Origin: Pseudomonadota bacterium
GTDB lineage: Bacteria > Pseudomonadota > Alphaproteobacteria > Sphingomonadales > Sphingomonadaceae
Reading direction: 5' to 3'
Assembly: GCA_023433305.1 (NCBI GenBank)
Contig: JAEZCZ010000075.1
Coordinates: forward strand, 1 to 23,795
DNA length: 23,795 nucleotides
Every line of letters begins with the position of its first letter. Position 1 is the first letter of the stretch. Both the position numbers and the translations under genes were made by a program. The notes under the pieces were generated by a model, which did not search any database, was not told the DNA's origin, and saw only the letters and a list, made by a program, of their open reading frames with translations. Positions 13,690 to 21,796 of the stretch are shown here, in pieces.

Positions 13690-16164
13690 ATGCGTACGCG
13701 TTACCGTGCTCTTTTAGTCACGTTCCTCGCCACCGTCAGCACTCAGGCCTTCGCGCAGGCTGGCCCCGAAGCCAGCACGCCGCCGCCGGCATCGGACCAG
13801 GAGGCCGCCGCGCAAAGCGATGCCACCGAATCCGGCAACGCCATCCTGGTGACCGCCCAGCGCCGCGAACAGTCGCTGCAGGATGTGACGGCTTCCGTTG
13901 TCGCGATCGGGACCGATCGCCTCGACGAAGCGCAGATCAACAACCTGCAGGATCTCCAGACGATCGTCCCGAGCGTCAACTTCGGCAACGATTTCAACCA
14001 GGCGAAGATCTTCATTCGCGGCGTCGGCGCGAACACCTCGACGACCGGCAACGCCACGGGCGTGGCGCTCCATGTCGACGGTGCCGTGGTGTCGCGCGCC
14101 GAAGCGCAGCTCACCTCGCTGTTCGACCTCGAGCGCGTGGAAGTGCTGCGCGGGCCGCAGGGCACGCTCTATGGCCGCAACGCGACCGGCGGCTCGATCA
14201 ACCTGATCACCGCGAAGCCGACGCGCACTCTCTCCGGATATGCGCGGGCCACCTACGGCAACTATAGCACGATCATCACTGAGGCGGCGGTCAGCGGGCC
14301 GATCACCGACAACATCCTGTTCCGTGTCGCCACCAAGACCGAGAACCGCGACGGGTTCGGCGAGAACCCGGTGACCGGCAACGACGTCGACGATCTCGAC
14401 CGGTGGATGGCGCGCGGACACCTGCAGTTCGAATTCTCCGACGCGGTCGAGCTGCTGCTGACCGGCGAGTACTTCCGGCAGGACGACCATTCGGGCGCCG
14501 TGCACTTCCTGCGCGAATCCTTCCCGGGCGTTCCGCGCCTGGCCTCGCTCGGGGCCGGTGGCTGGGCCACCGACCCGCGCGACCTCGCTTCGGAAACGGA
14601 CGTGGGGACCGACACCGAGACCTATTCGTTCACCGGCACGTTCCGCGCCGACCTGACCGACGCGCTGACCTTCACCAACATCGCCAACTACCGCAAGTTC
14701 GACTCCTCGCTGTTCCAGGATCTCGACCTTTCGGCGGTGGTGAACAGCCTGCAGACCAACGGGCAGCCGACCACGGTGCAGGAACGCCGCATCGATAGCG
14801 AGCAGTATAGCAACGAAGTCCAGTTCAACTACTCGCGCGACTTCGTCGATCTGGTCGTCGGCGGCTTCTATTTCCACGAGCGGCAGCGTCCGATCGACAA
14901 CGTCGGTCTCGCGCGCCGCAACGGGATGCAGTCAAACATCCCCGTCCTGCAGGCGGCGGGTGTCGATCTTGCCGAAGCGTACGAGCTGTGCGGCTATGGC
15001 CCCGACGGCGTGACCGGCGGCAGCACGGTGATCGCGCCGAAGCGCGTCTGCACCAAGTCCAACCTCGGCACCGAGGCCTGGGCGGTGTTCGGCCAGGCCA
15101 ACATCGGCCTGGGCCTGCTGTCCGATGTGCTCGACACGGTGACGCTGAAGCTGGGCGGCCGCTACAGCGAGGAAACGGTCGATTCCTCCAACCCCTCGAT
15201 CGTGATCGCCGCCGGCGGCCGCGGTCCGGTGATTCGCCACACCACCGCGAGCACGTTCGTCGAGCGCAGCTTCAGCGACTTCACGCCGGAAATCGGCCTG
15301 TCGTGGGAGCCCACGCCCGACGTGATGCTGTACTACACCTACGCGGAAGGCTTCAAAGCCGGCTCGGGCGAGAACGCCTCGGGCAGCCGCACCATCGTCG
15401 ATCCCGAGATGGTCCAGAACCACGAGGCAGGCATCAAGGCGACGCTGTTCGGCGGGCTTTCGGTCAACCTTGCGGCCTATACCTACGACCTCGAAGGCGC
15501 GCAGCTCAACAAGACCATCGCGGGCGGCCCGACCGGCTACACCACGATCTTCGAGAACGCTGCCGAAACGACCGCCAAGGGCTTCGAGCTCGACATCTTC
15601 GGACGGATCACGCCGCAGTTCCGCGTGAGCGGTGCGGTGTCGTACACCGATGCCGAATACGTCGACTTCGTGACGCTCGATCCGCTCGATCCGCGCAACG
15701 TCTCGACCCCGGGCGGCGCCTACGATCCGGTCACGAACCCCTCGCCGACCGCGTTCGGCGCGCCGTGCGCGGGCGACCTCGATCCGGCCACACCGACCTG
15801 CGAGATCCAGCTCGCCGGCAACCCGGTGCGCAACACGCCCAAGTGGGCGTTCAACGCGCACGCGGAGTACGACATCGACCTGAGCAACGGCACCATCACG
15901 CTGCAGGGCGACGTCAGCCACAAGAGCCGGGTGTACTTCACCGAGTACAAGCGCGAGATCGAAAGTGCGCGCGCCTACACGATGGTCGATGCCTCGGTGA
16001 TCTACCGGACGCTGGACGACAAGTTGTCCGTCCAGGCCTGGGCGAAGAATCTGTTCGACGTCGATCGGCCCTCGAGCACTTTCGCGCTCGCCACGGGCCG
16101 CCTGATCGGCGTCACCTACCTGCAGCCGCGCACTTACGGCGTGACGGTGGGCTACAACTTCTAA
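13690..16164 (+). CDS. TonB-dependent outer-membrane receptor
   Basis: 824 residues. A signal peptide (MRTRYRALLVTFLATVSTQAFAQ) is followed by a low-complexity Ala/Pro/Gln linker, a TonB-box-like NAILVTAQRR, and a plug domain (about 52-170) with LQDLQTIVPSVNF, FIRGVG, LFDLERVEVLRGPQGTLYGRNATGGSINLIT. A 22-strand type barrel fills the rest, ending in an aromatic residue (VTVGYNF), the usual outer-membrane assembly signal. Receptors of this kind import iron complexes, vitamins, sugars or peptides using TonB energy. The ligand cannot be deduced, and no N-terminal FecA-like signalling domain is present. GGAGAGA lies 5 bases before ATG 13690. A palindromic operator sits upstream and a strong terminator follows. 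Nearby exported peptidases hint at peptide scavenging, but only by position. Confidence 0.95.
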   Translation: MRTRYRALLVTFLATVSTQAFAQAGPEASTPPPASDQEAAAQSDATESGNAILVTAQRREQSLQDVTASVVAIGTDRLDEAQINNLQDLQTIVPSVNFGNDFNQAKIFIRGVGANTSTTGNATGVALHVDGAVVSRAEAQLTSLFDLERVEVLRGPQGTLYGRNATGGSINLITAKPTRTLSGYARATYGNYSTIITEAAVSGPITDNILFRVATKTENRDGFGENPVTGNDVDDLDRWMARGHLQFEFSDAVELLLTGEYFRQDDHSGAVHFLRESFPGVPRLASLGAGGWATDPRDLASETDVGTDTETYSFTGTFRADLTDALTFTNIANYRKFDSSLFQDLDLSAVVNSLQTNGQPTTVQERRIDSEQYSNEVQFNYSRDFVDLVVGGFYFHERQRPIDNVGLARRNGMQSNIPVLQAAGVDLAEAYELCGYGPDGVTGGSTVIAPKRVCTKSNLGTEAWAVFGQANIGLGLLSDVLDTVTLKLGGRYSEETVDSSNPSIVIAAGGRGPVIRHTTASTFVERSFSDFTPEIGLSWEPTPDVMLYYTYAEGFKAGSGENASGSRTIVDPEMVQNHEAGIKATLFGGLSVNLAAYTYDLEGAQLNKTIAGGPTGYTTIFENAAETTAKGFELDIFGRITPQFRVSGAVSYTDAEYVDFVTLDPLDPRNVSTPGGAYDPVTNPSPTAFGAPCAGDLDPATPTCEIQLAGNPVRNTPKWAFNAHAEYDIDLSNGTITLQGDVSHKSRVYFTEYKREIESARAYTMVDASVIYRTLDDKLSVQAWAKNLFDVDRPSSTFALATGRLIGVTYLQPRTYGVTVGYNF

Positions 16165-16176
16165 CACTTGTGTGAT

Positions 16177-16208
16177 GCCCCCTCCCCTTTCGCGGGAGGG
16201 GGCCTTTT
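16177..16208 (+). terminator. Strong intrinsic terminator after the TonB receptor
   Basis: GCCCCCTCCC (16177-16186) pairs perfectly with GGGAGGGGGC (16194-16203) over 10 bp around a 7-base loop, followed by CTTTT (16204-16208). It begins 12 bases after the receptor stop. Confidence 0.92.
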
Positions 16209-16251
16209 CGTCGGGCTGGAACCTGACCGCCGTGCGTGCGCTCATCAGCGC

Positions 16252-16560
16252 ATGAACGGACCTCTCGAATGGATCGCCGCGCTTGGAACGATGATCGCGG
16301 CCGGGATGATTGCCGCCGACCTGGGGCGCAAGGCGACCGGATGGGGGTTCGTGCTGTTCTGCGCGGTGGCGGTGACGTGGATCGTGTCCGGCCTCACCAG
16401 TGACGCCCTGCCCATCGCGGCGATGAACGCGATCCTACTGCTGATCAACGCCTGGGGCGTGTGGCAGTATCTGCTCAATCCGAAGAACAGGGCCAAGCTG
16501 GAGAAGCTCGAAGAACTGCAGGAGCAGGCCGAGCGGGAAGTCGAAGCCGAGACCGCCTGA
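16252..16560 (+). CDS. Small three-span inner-membrane protein, unknown function
   Basis: 102 residues. Hydrophobic segments at about 5-23, 31-49 and 54-75 predict three membrane spans, followed by a highly charged helical tail (residues ~78-100, KNRAKLEKLEELQEQAERE) that could form a coiled coil in the cytosol. I chose ATG 16252 because an earlier in-frame start (16168) would run through the receptor's terminator. No clear ribosome site is visible. It is convergent with the M16 gene, 12 bases apart stop to stop. Family not recognised; similar small membrane proteins occur in sphingomonads from memory. Confidence 0.7.
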   Translation: MNGPLEWIAALGTMIAAGMIAADLGRKATGWGFVLFCAVAVTWIVSGLTSDALPIAAMNAILLLINAWGVWQYLLNPKNRAKLEKLEELQEQAEREVEAETA

Positions 16561-16572
16561 CGTCCGCGCCGG

Positions 16573-18012
16573 TCAGGGCGCGGCGAACGGATCGACGCGC
16601 TGCAACGGGATTCCTTCGAGGGCGGGCAGCCCCCTCAGTTGCGGCTCGACCGTGTCGAGATCGCCGACCACCACGACGGTCATCTTGTCGAGCGGCATCC
16701 ATTCGCGCGCGAGCGACTGCATCTGCGCGGGTGTCACCGCGAGCACGCCGGGGATGTAGCTTTCGAGCCAGTTCGCCGGCAGGCCGTGGAAGTCGCGCGT
16801 GGCGAGCGAGCTGATGAGGCCGTTGGCGCTGGCGTTCTGGAGCACGAAGATGCCCGCGAGATAGGTGCGCATGCCCGCGGCTTCCTCCGCGCTCGGCGGC
16901 TCTGCCTGGAGACGCGCGATCTCGCCGATCACTTCCTGGAGCGCCGGACCGGTGACGTCGGTCGTCACGTCGGCGTTGAAGGTCCAGCGCGCCTCGTCCG
17001 GATTGAAGCCGATGCCCGAGCCGGGCGAATAGGTGTAACCCTTCTGCTCGCGGATGTTCTGGGTGATGCGCGAGTTGAACGCCCCGCCGAGCAGCGCGTT
17101 TGTGACGCGGAAGCCGAGGTCCTGCTCGCTGCCGATGACCGGTGCGGGAAAGGCGATGCGGATCGTGGACTGCGGCGCGTCGGGCCTGTCGATCAGCAGC
17201 ACTTGCGGGCCGGGCCTGGGCTGGGCGGGCAGCGAGAGACGCTCGGGACCAGGTTGCCAGTCGGCGAAGGCCTGTTCGATCGCGGCCTTGACCTCGGCCG
17301 GGTCGAACTGCCCGGCGACGTAGAGATGCGCGCGGCGGGCGCCGAATTGCTCGGCGTGGAAGCGGCGCACGTCATCGATGGTGTAGCCGGCGAGCTGGGC
17401 GTCGGTCGGCAGCACGCGACCGTAAGGGTGATCGGTGCCGTAGTAGGCCGCGGCGAGCGCGACTTCGGCGGCGGTCTGGGGCTGAGTGCGGGCGACCGCC
17501 AGCCCACGCTGGAGATTGGCGCGAACCCGCTCGAGCTCGCTTTCCGGGAAAGTCGGCCGCCGCGCGACATCGGCGACGAGCTGGATCGCCGGCGCGGCGA
17601 ACTCGGCGAGGACGGGCAGGTTGACGACCGTCTCGTGCGCGCCGACGCTGGTGCCGAGGCCTCCGCCCATGTCGGCGGCAGCTTCCGCGATCTCGGTCGC
17701 GGAGCGGCCCGCGGCGCCTTCGCGCAGCAGTTGTCCGACGAGGTCGGGCAGCCAAACGTCGTCGCCCTCGTTGAGGTTGCCCGCGTAGACGCGCAGGGCG
17801 ATGTAGGCCTTGGGCACGTTGCCGTAGCGCAGCAGCGTCACGTCCATGCCGTTGTCGAGCGAATAGCTCTCGGCAGCGGGCAGCGCATAGGGCTTCGGCG
17901 TGCCCGCCGGCGGCATCGGCGGGTAGTCGGGCGCCTGCGCGACGACGGGCGAGGCGGCGCTCGTGACGGCCAGGCCGAGCGCGGCGATCAGCGATACGAG
18001 CGGACGGATCAT
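16573..18012 (-). CDS. M16-family peptidase subunit lacking the zinc motif (R/Y subunit)
   Basis: 479 residues with a signal peptide (MIRPLVSLIAALGLAVTSAASPVVAQ). It has the two-domain M16 (pitrilysin/MPP-like) fold, but where active members have HxxEH it reads DLVGQ (90-94), so it cannot bind catalytic zinc. It keeps the C-terminal substrate-binding Arg315 and Tyr328 in SRITQNIREQKGYTYS. It therefore looks like the non-catalytic half of a heterodimer with the upstream gene, which has the opposite pattern. The ATG at 18012 overlaps the upstream TGA by 4 bases, fitting 1:1 production. A longer in-frame start at 18177 reads low-complexity sequence inside the neighbour and is rejected. Periplasmic peptide degradation is the likely role. 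Two-gene M16 peptidases are established in Sphingomonas sp. A1. Confidence 0.92.
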   Translation of the reverse strand: MIRPLVSLIAALGLAVTSAASPVVAQAPDYPPMPPAGTPKPYALPAAESYSLDNGMDVTLLRYGNVPKAYIALRVYAGNLNEGDDVWLPDLVGQLLREGAAGRSATEIAEAAADMGGGLGTSVGAHETVVNLPVLAEFAAPAIQLVADVARRPTFPESELERVRANLQRGLAVARTQPQTAAEVALAAAYYGTDHPYGRVLPTDAQLAGYTIDDVRRFHAEQFGARRAHLYVAGQFDPAEVKAAIEQAFADWQPGPERLSLPAQPRPGPQVLLIDRPDAPQSTIRIAFPAPVIGSEQDLGFRVTNALLGGAFNSRITQNIREQKGYTYSPGSGIGFNPDEARWTFNADVTTDVTGPALQEVIGEIARLQAEPPSAEEAAGMRTYLAGIFVLQNASANGLISSLATRDFHGLPANWLESYIPGVLAVTPAQMQSLAREWMPLDKMTVVVVGDLDTVEPQLRGLPALEGIPLQRVDPFAAP

Positions 18013-19439
18013 TGCGCTGCTCCCTGGGCGGAAGGCTGGGCCGCGCCCGGTTCGACCAGCAGGATCGAGCGGTTGGTGGGGCGCAGGTACTCGCGGGCGG
18101 TGGCCTGGATCAGCTCGGGCGTGACCGCGGCGAAACCGGCTTCGAGGGTGTTGATCCAGTTGGGATCGTCCTCCCACATCGCGCCGACCGCGAGCAAGTC
18201 GACGAGCCCGAAGCGCGTGGTCGGATCGGCGAGGTTGTATAGGCTCGAGCGGATCTTGGTGCGGGCGCGGGCCAGTTCCTCGTCGCTGACCGGGTTGGTG
18301 CGGACGTCCTCGATCACTTCATCGAGCGCGGCGGTGATTTCCTCGCGCGACTTGTCGGGATCATGCACGAAGGCAACGGTCCACAGCATCGGGCCGTTGT
18401 AGTTGAACATGTTCCCGAGCCCGCTGTTGATGCCGCCCTGCACCCCGCCGGCGATGCCCGTGTCGCGCACGAGCTTGTCGTAAAGGCGGCTGTCCTGGCC
18501 CTGCACCAGCACCATGTCGAGCAGGCCCATCGCGAACCATTCGGGCGTGCCGCGCGGCGGCACGTGCCAGGCGACGCTGAAGGCGGGGCGCGGCGCCAAA
18601 GCATCGGCCTTGGTGGCGAACTTCTCCGCGGTCTGGCGCGGCTCGGAAATGTCGGGCAGCACCACGGGCTCGCCGCGCGGGATCGGGCCGAAGTAGCGCT
18701 CGATCATCTCGCGCGTCTGGTCGTAATCGATGTCCCCGGCGACCACCACGACGGCGTTGTTGGGACGATAGAAGCTTTCGAAGAACTGCGTCGCGTCTTC
18801 GACCGTGGCGGCCTCGAGATCGTCGAGCTCGCCGTAGAAGTTGTGCGCGTTGTACCAGTTCTCGTTGGCGAGCTGGGGCATGTCGAGCCACGGCCACCCG
18901 CCGTAAGGCTGGTTGAGGACGTTGACCTTCACCTCGTTGGCGACGACGCCCTGCTGGTTCGCGAGCACGTCCTGGTTGATCACCGGGCGCGCCATGCGGT
19001 CCGCCTCGAGCCAGAGCACCTGCTCGAGCGCGTTCGACGGCACGACCTCGAAGTAGTTGGTGTAATCGAAGCGGGTCGAGCCGTTGAGCGTGCCCCCCGC
19101 GCTGTTGATCGAGCCGATGAACGTGCCTTTCGGGGCGTTTGCGGAGCCCTGGAACATCAAGTGCTCGAACAAGTGCGCGAAGCCGGTGCGTTCCTGCGGT
19201 TCGATACGGAAACCAATGCCGTAATAGACCGCGACCGTGGCGGTGGGCACCGAGGGCTCTCGCGACATGACGACCTTGAGGCCGTTCGGCAGCGTGTAAT
19301 AGCGGGTCTCGATCTGAAGCCCATCGACGGGAGCCGCCGCGGCGTCCGCCACCGGAGCCTGTGCGATTGCCTCAATGGGTGCTACCAAGCCGGTCGCCAG
19401 CGCGAAGATCGCGGCCGTGGCCCAAATGCTCTTCCGCAT
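18009..19439 (-). CDS. M16-family zinc peptidase, catalytic subunit
   Basis: 476 residues with a signal peptide (MRKSIWATAAIFALATGLVAPIEAIAQA). The inverted zinc motif is HLFEH (His89, Glu92, His93), with the distal ligand Glu169 in NEVKVNVLNQ, 77 residues later as expected. NSAGGTLNGSTRFDYTNYF is the usual strand after the motif. In the C-terminal half the position that normally gives the paired tyrosine reads SRLYDKLVRDTGIAGGVQ, so the tyrosine is absent; the downstream subunit supplies it. A strong AGGGAGGGG ribosome site precedes ATG 19439. The promoter should lie in the 163 bases upstream (19440-19602), where I see no clear consensus. It probably digests peptides in the periplasm. Confidence 0.94.
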   Translation of the reverse strand: MRKSIWATAAIFALATGLVAPIEAIAQAPVADAAAAPVDGLQIETRYYTLPNGLKVVMSREPSVPTATVAVYYGIGFRIEPQERTGFAHLFEHLMFQGSANAPKGTFIGSINSAGGTLNGSTRFDYTNYFEVVPSNALEQVLWLEADRMARPVINQDVLANQQGVVANEVKVNVLNQPYGGWPWLDMPQLANENWYNAHNFYGELDDLEAATVEDATQFFESFYRPNNAVVVVAGDIDYDQTREMIERYFGPIPRGEPVVLPDISEPRQTAEKFATKADALAPRPAFSVAWHVPPRGTPEWFAMGLLDMVLVQGQDSRLYDKLVRDTGIAGGVQGGINSGLGNMFNYNGPMLWTVAFVHDPDKSREEITAALDEVIEDVRTNPVSDEELARARTKIRSSLYNLADPTTRFGLVDLLAVGAMWEDDPNWINTLEAGFAAVTPELIQATAREYLRPTNRSILLVEPGAAQPSAQGAAQ

Positions 19440-19602
19440 CCGCCCCTCCCTATTCCGGCGCCGAGGCTACGCAGCCTGTGTCTTGCCGTCAAATGCCGAT
19501 GTAACCCGTTGGGAACCCGGGCTCAATTTGGATGTTGATACTCGGGGCCGCACCGCCTCCCTGGCCGTCTAGGTCAAAGAACGTGCGGCCCTTCGTTTAT
19601 CC

Positions 19603-21681
19603 TCACCAGATACGAACACGGTCCTCGGGCGCGAGGTAGAGGTCGTCGTCCTCGCTTACGTCGAAAGCATCGTACCACGCATCGAGGTTGCGCACGGTGA
19701 GCGCGCGGAAGTTGCCCGGGGCATGGCCGTCGGTAGCGATGCGCTGGCGCAGGGCGGCTTCGCGCATCTTGGTGGCCCAGGCCTGGGCATAGGCGATGAA
19801 GAAGCGCTGGTCGCCGGTGAAGCCATCGATCACGGGTGCTTCCTCGCCGTTCAGCGAAGCGCGGTAAGCGTCGTAGGCCGCGGCGAGGCCGGCAAGGTCG
19901 GCAATGTTCTCGCCGAGGGTGAGGTCGCCCTTCACGTTCAGCCCGGGAAGCGCTTCGTAGCCGTCGTACTGCTTCGAAAGCGCCTGACCGTTCTCCTGGA
20001 ATACGCGCAAGTCGGCATCGGTCCACCAGTTGCGCATCAGGCCGTTACGGTCGAACGCGGCGCCGGCATCGTCGAAACTGTGGCTGATTTCGTGCCCGAT
20101 GACCGCGCCGATCGCGCCGTAGTTATAGGCGGGGTCGGCTGCGGGGTCGAAGAACGGCGGCTGCAGGATCGCGGCAGGGAAGTTCATCGCGTTCTGCACC
20201 GGCAGGTTCACCGCGTTGACGAGCTGCGCGTTCATCCACCACTCGCGGCGGTCGAGCGGCTTTCCGACCTTGGAGAGCTGCTGGCGGTAATAGTGCTGCT
20301 CGGCGGTCTGCTTGTTGGCGTAGGCGGTGCCGGGTGACAGCTCCAGGGTCACATAATCGGTCCACTTGTCGGGATAGCCGACGCCGACTTCCATGCCTTC
20401 GGCCTTGGCCTTGGCTTCCTCCTTGGTCGCCGGAGCCATCCATTCGAGCTGGTCGATACGGCGCGAGAAGGCGGCCTTGATGTTGTCGACCATGCCTTCG
20501 ATCTGCGTCTTCGCCGACTCCGGAAAGTACTTTTCGACATAGAGCCGGCCGAGCGCGTCACCGATATGGGCGTTGACGGCCGAGAGCGCACGCTTGTCGC
20601 GCGGTCGTTGTTGCTCCTGCCCGGTCAACTGGGTGCCGTTGAACGCGAAATGGAGCTGGTCGATCTTGCTCGGCAGCACGGCCGCGTTCTGGTTGATCTG
20701 GTGGAAGGTCAGCCAGTCCTTCCACATTTGCAGCGGCTCGGAGCCGACCAGCGCCGCGAGCTTCGGGATGGAGCCGGCGTGGAAGGCGTTGAACCTGTCC
20801 TGATCGCCGAGCTGCGCGGCCTCGAAGAACGTCGCCCAGTCGAGCCCCGGCGCCTTTTGCGCGAACTGGTCGGCGGTCCAGATTTCCCTGGCTTTCGACC
20901 AGTCGTCGCTTTCCTCGCGCGTCGCATGCGCGCGGGCGATCTTCAGCTCGAGGTCCCAGATGCGCTGGGCCTTCGCCGCCGCATTGGCGATGCCGGCCGC
21001 CGCGAGCATATCCTCGATGTACTGCCGGTAAGCCGCCTGGTTCTCGCGCATCGCCGGATCGGAGGAGAGGTAATACTCGCGCTCGGGCATGCCGAGACCG
21101 CCCTGCAGGAGGTAGGGCATCACCTCCTGTTCGGCGAGCGCCTGACTGACGAAGACCCCGAAAAGGTTCTCGGTGGTCATGTCCGTGGCGTTAAGCGGGT
21201 CGACGTCGGCGCGAATCGTGCTGCCGAGCACGCGGGCGAGATCGGTCTTGTCCTCGATCGCGGCGATGCGGCGCAGGTCGGCCTGAATGGGCTCCATACC
21301 GAGCCTGTCGATCGCCGCGGTGTCGAGGAACGCGTCGTAATAGGCTTTCACGCGCGCCGCATCGGTGCCGGCTTCGGGCTCGCTCGTCTCGAGCTCGGAA
21401 AGGAGCGCGGCGAGGTTCTTCTCGGTCTGCTCGCTGGCAATCCAGAACCCTCCGACGTTCGAGCGGTCCGCGGGGATTTCGGTCGCCTTCATCCAACCGC
21501 CGTTGGCATAGGCATAGAAATCGTCGCCCGGATCGACCGAGGTGTCCATCGAGGCCGGCTTGATCCCGAGCGCGGTGCCGGCTGCCGCCATTTCGCTCTC
21601 GGTTCCCCCGGTGCAGGCGACGGGGCCGAGCGTGGCGGTGGCAATGCCGAGCAGCAGGGCAGGAAGCAGGCGTGAGGTCAT
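19603..21681 (-). CDS. M13-family (neprilysin/PepO-like) zinc endopeptidase
   Basis: 692 residues. It has the M13 N-terminal lobe (DPGDDFYAYANGGWMKATEIP, a family hallmark, at ~50-70) and the C-terminal catalytic lobe with HEISH (His530, Glu531, His534), ENIADLAG (Glu591, Asp595) and NAMNFPAAILQPPFF substrate-binding residues. The leader is hydrophobic and ends PVAC, so Cys23 may be lipidated, although proline at -3 is a poor lipobox. The protein ends RVRIW, without the CxxW cysteine of animal neprilysins. I chose ATG 21681 for its GAAGGGA ribosome site and signal sequence; an upstream in-frame start at 21831 would overlap the enolase gene and is unsupported. It cleaves short peptides outside the cytoplasm. 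It is 115 bases downstream of enolase and separate from the M16 pair. Confidence 0.95.
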   Translation of the reverse strand: MTSRLLPALLLGIATATLGPVACTGGTESEMAAAGTALGIKPASMDTSVDPGDDFYAYANGGWMKATEIPADRSNVGGFWIASEQTEKNLAALLSELETSEPEAGTDAARVKAYYDAFLDTAAIDRLGMEPIQADLRRIAAIEDKTDLARVLGSTIRADVDPLNATDMTTENLFGVFVSQALAEQEVMPYLLQGGLGMPEREYYLSSDPAMRENQAAYRQYIEDMLAAAGIANAAAKAQRIWDLELKIARAHATREESDDWSKAREIWTADQFAQKAPGLDWATFFEAAQLGDQDRFNAFHAGSIPKLAALVGSEPLQMWKDWLTFHQINQNAAVLPSKIDQLHFAFNGTQLTGQEQQRPRDKRALSAVNAHIGDALGRLYVEKYFPESAKTQIEGMVDNIKAAFSRRIDQLEWMAPATKEEAKAKAEGMEVGVGYPDKWTDYVTLELSPGTAYANKQTAEQHYYRQQLSKVGKPLDRREWWMNAQLVNAVNLPVQNAMNFPAAILQPPFFDPAADPAYNYGAIGAVIGHEISHSFDDAGAAFDRNGLMRNWWTDADLRVFQENGQALSKQYDGYEALPGLNVKGDLTLGENIADLAGLAAAYDAYRASLNGEEAPVIDGFTGDQRFFIAYAQAWATKMREAALRQRIATDGHAPGNFRALTVRNLDAWYDAFDVSEDDDLYLAPEDRVRIW

Positions 21682-21765
21682 CGGGATTCCCTTCGACGCG
21701 CGCAGAAGCGCGGTTGGTTTCGGATGGAACCGCATAAGCCGCACACCGGCCTGGGGCAAGAAACG

Positions 21766-21796
21766 CCGGTCGAGCGCGATGCCCCCCCGGTCGAGC
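21766..21796. repeat. Short direct repeat after enolase
   Basis: CCGGTCGAGC occurs at 21766-21775 and 21787-21796, 21 bases apart, directly beside the enolase stop. This is probably a small local duplication. No T-tract or hairpin of terminator quality is visible between enolase and the M13 gene. Confidence 0.35.

Noticed and set aside
16218..16242. EcfG-like promoter GGAAC-N16-CGCT before the small membrane protein
   Set aside because: One mismatch in the short -10 and only about 10 bases to the start codon, so the transcript would be almost leaderless.
14932..16245. Open frame of 437 codons antisense to the TonB receptor, crossing its terminator
   Set aside because: No recognisable domain; composition is typical of a GC-bias shadow frame.
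16639..18402. Open frame of 587 codons on the plus strand opposite the M16 genes
   Set aside because: It is a shadow: the minus strand has clear M16 motifs, signal peptides and ribosome sites; the plus frame has none.
19506..19530. EcfG-like GGAAC-N16-TGTT on the plus strand
   Set aside because: It has a -10 mismatch and points away from the M16 gene; no plus-strand gene follows.
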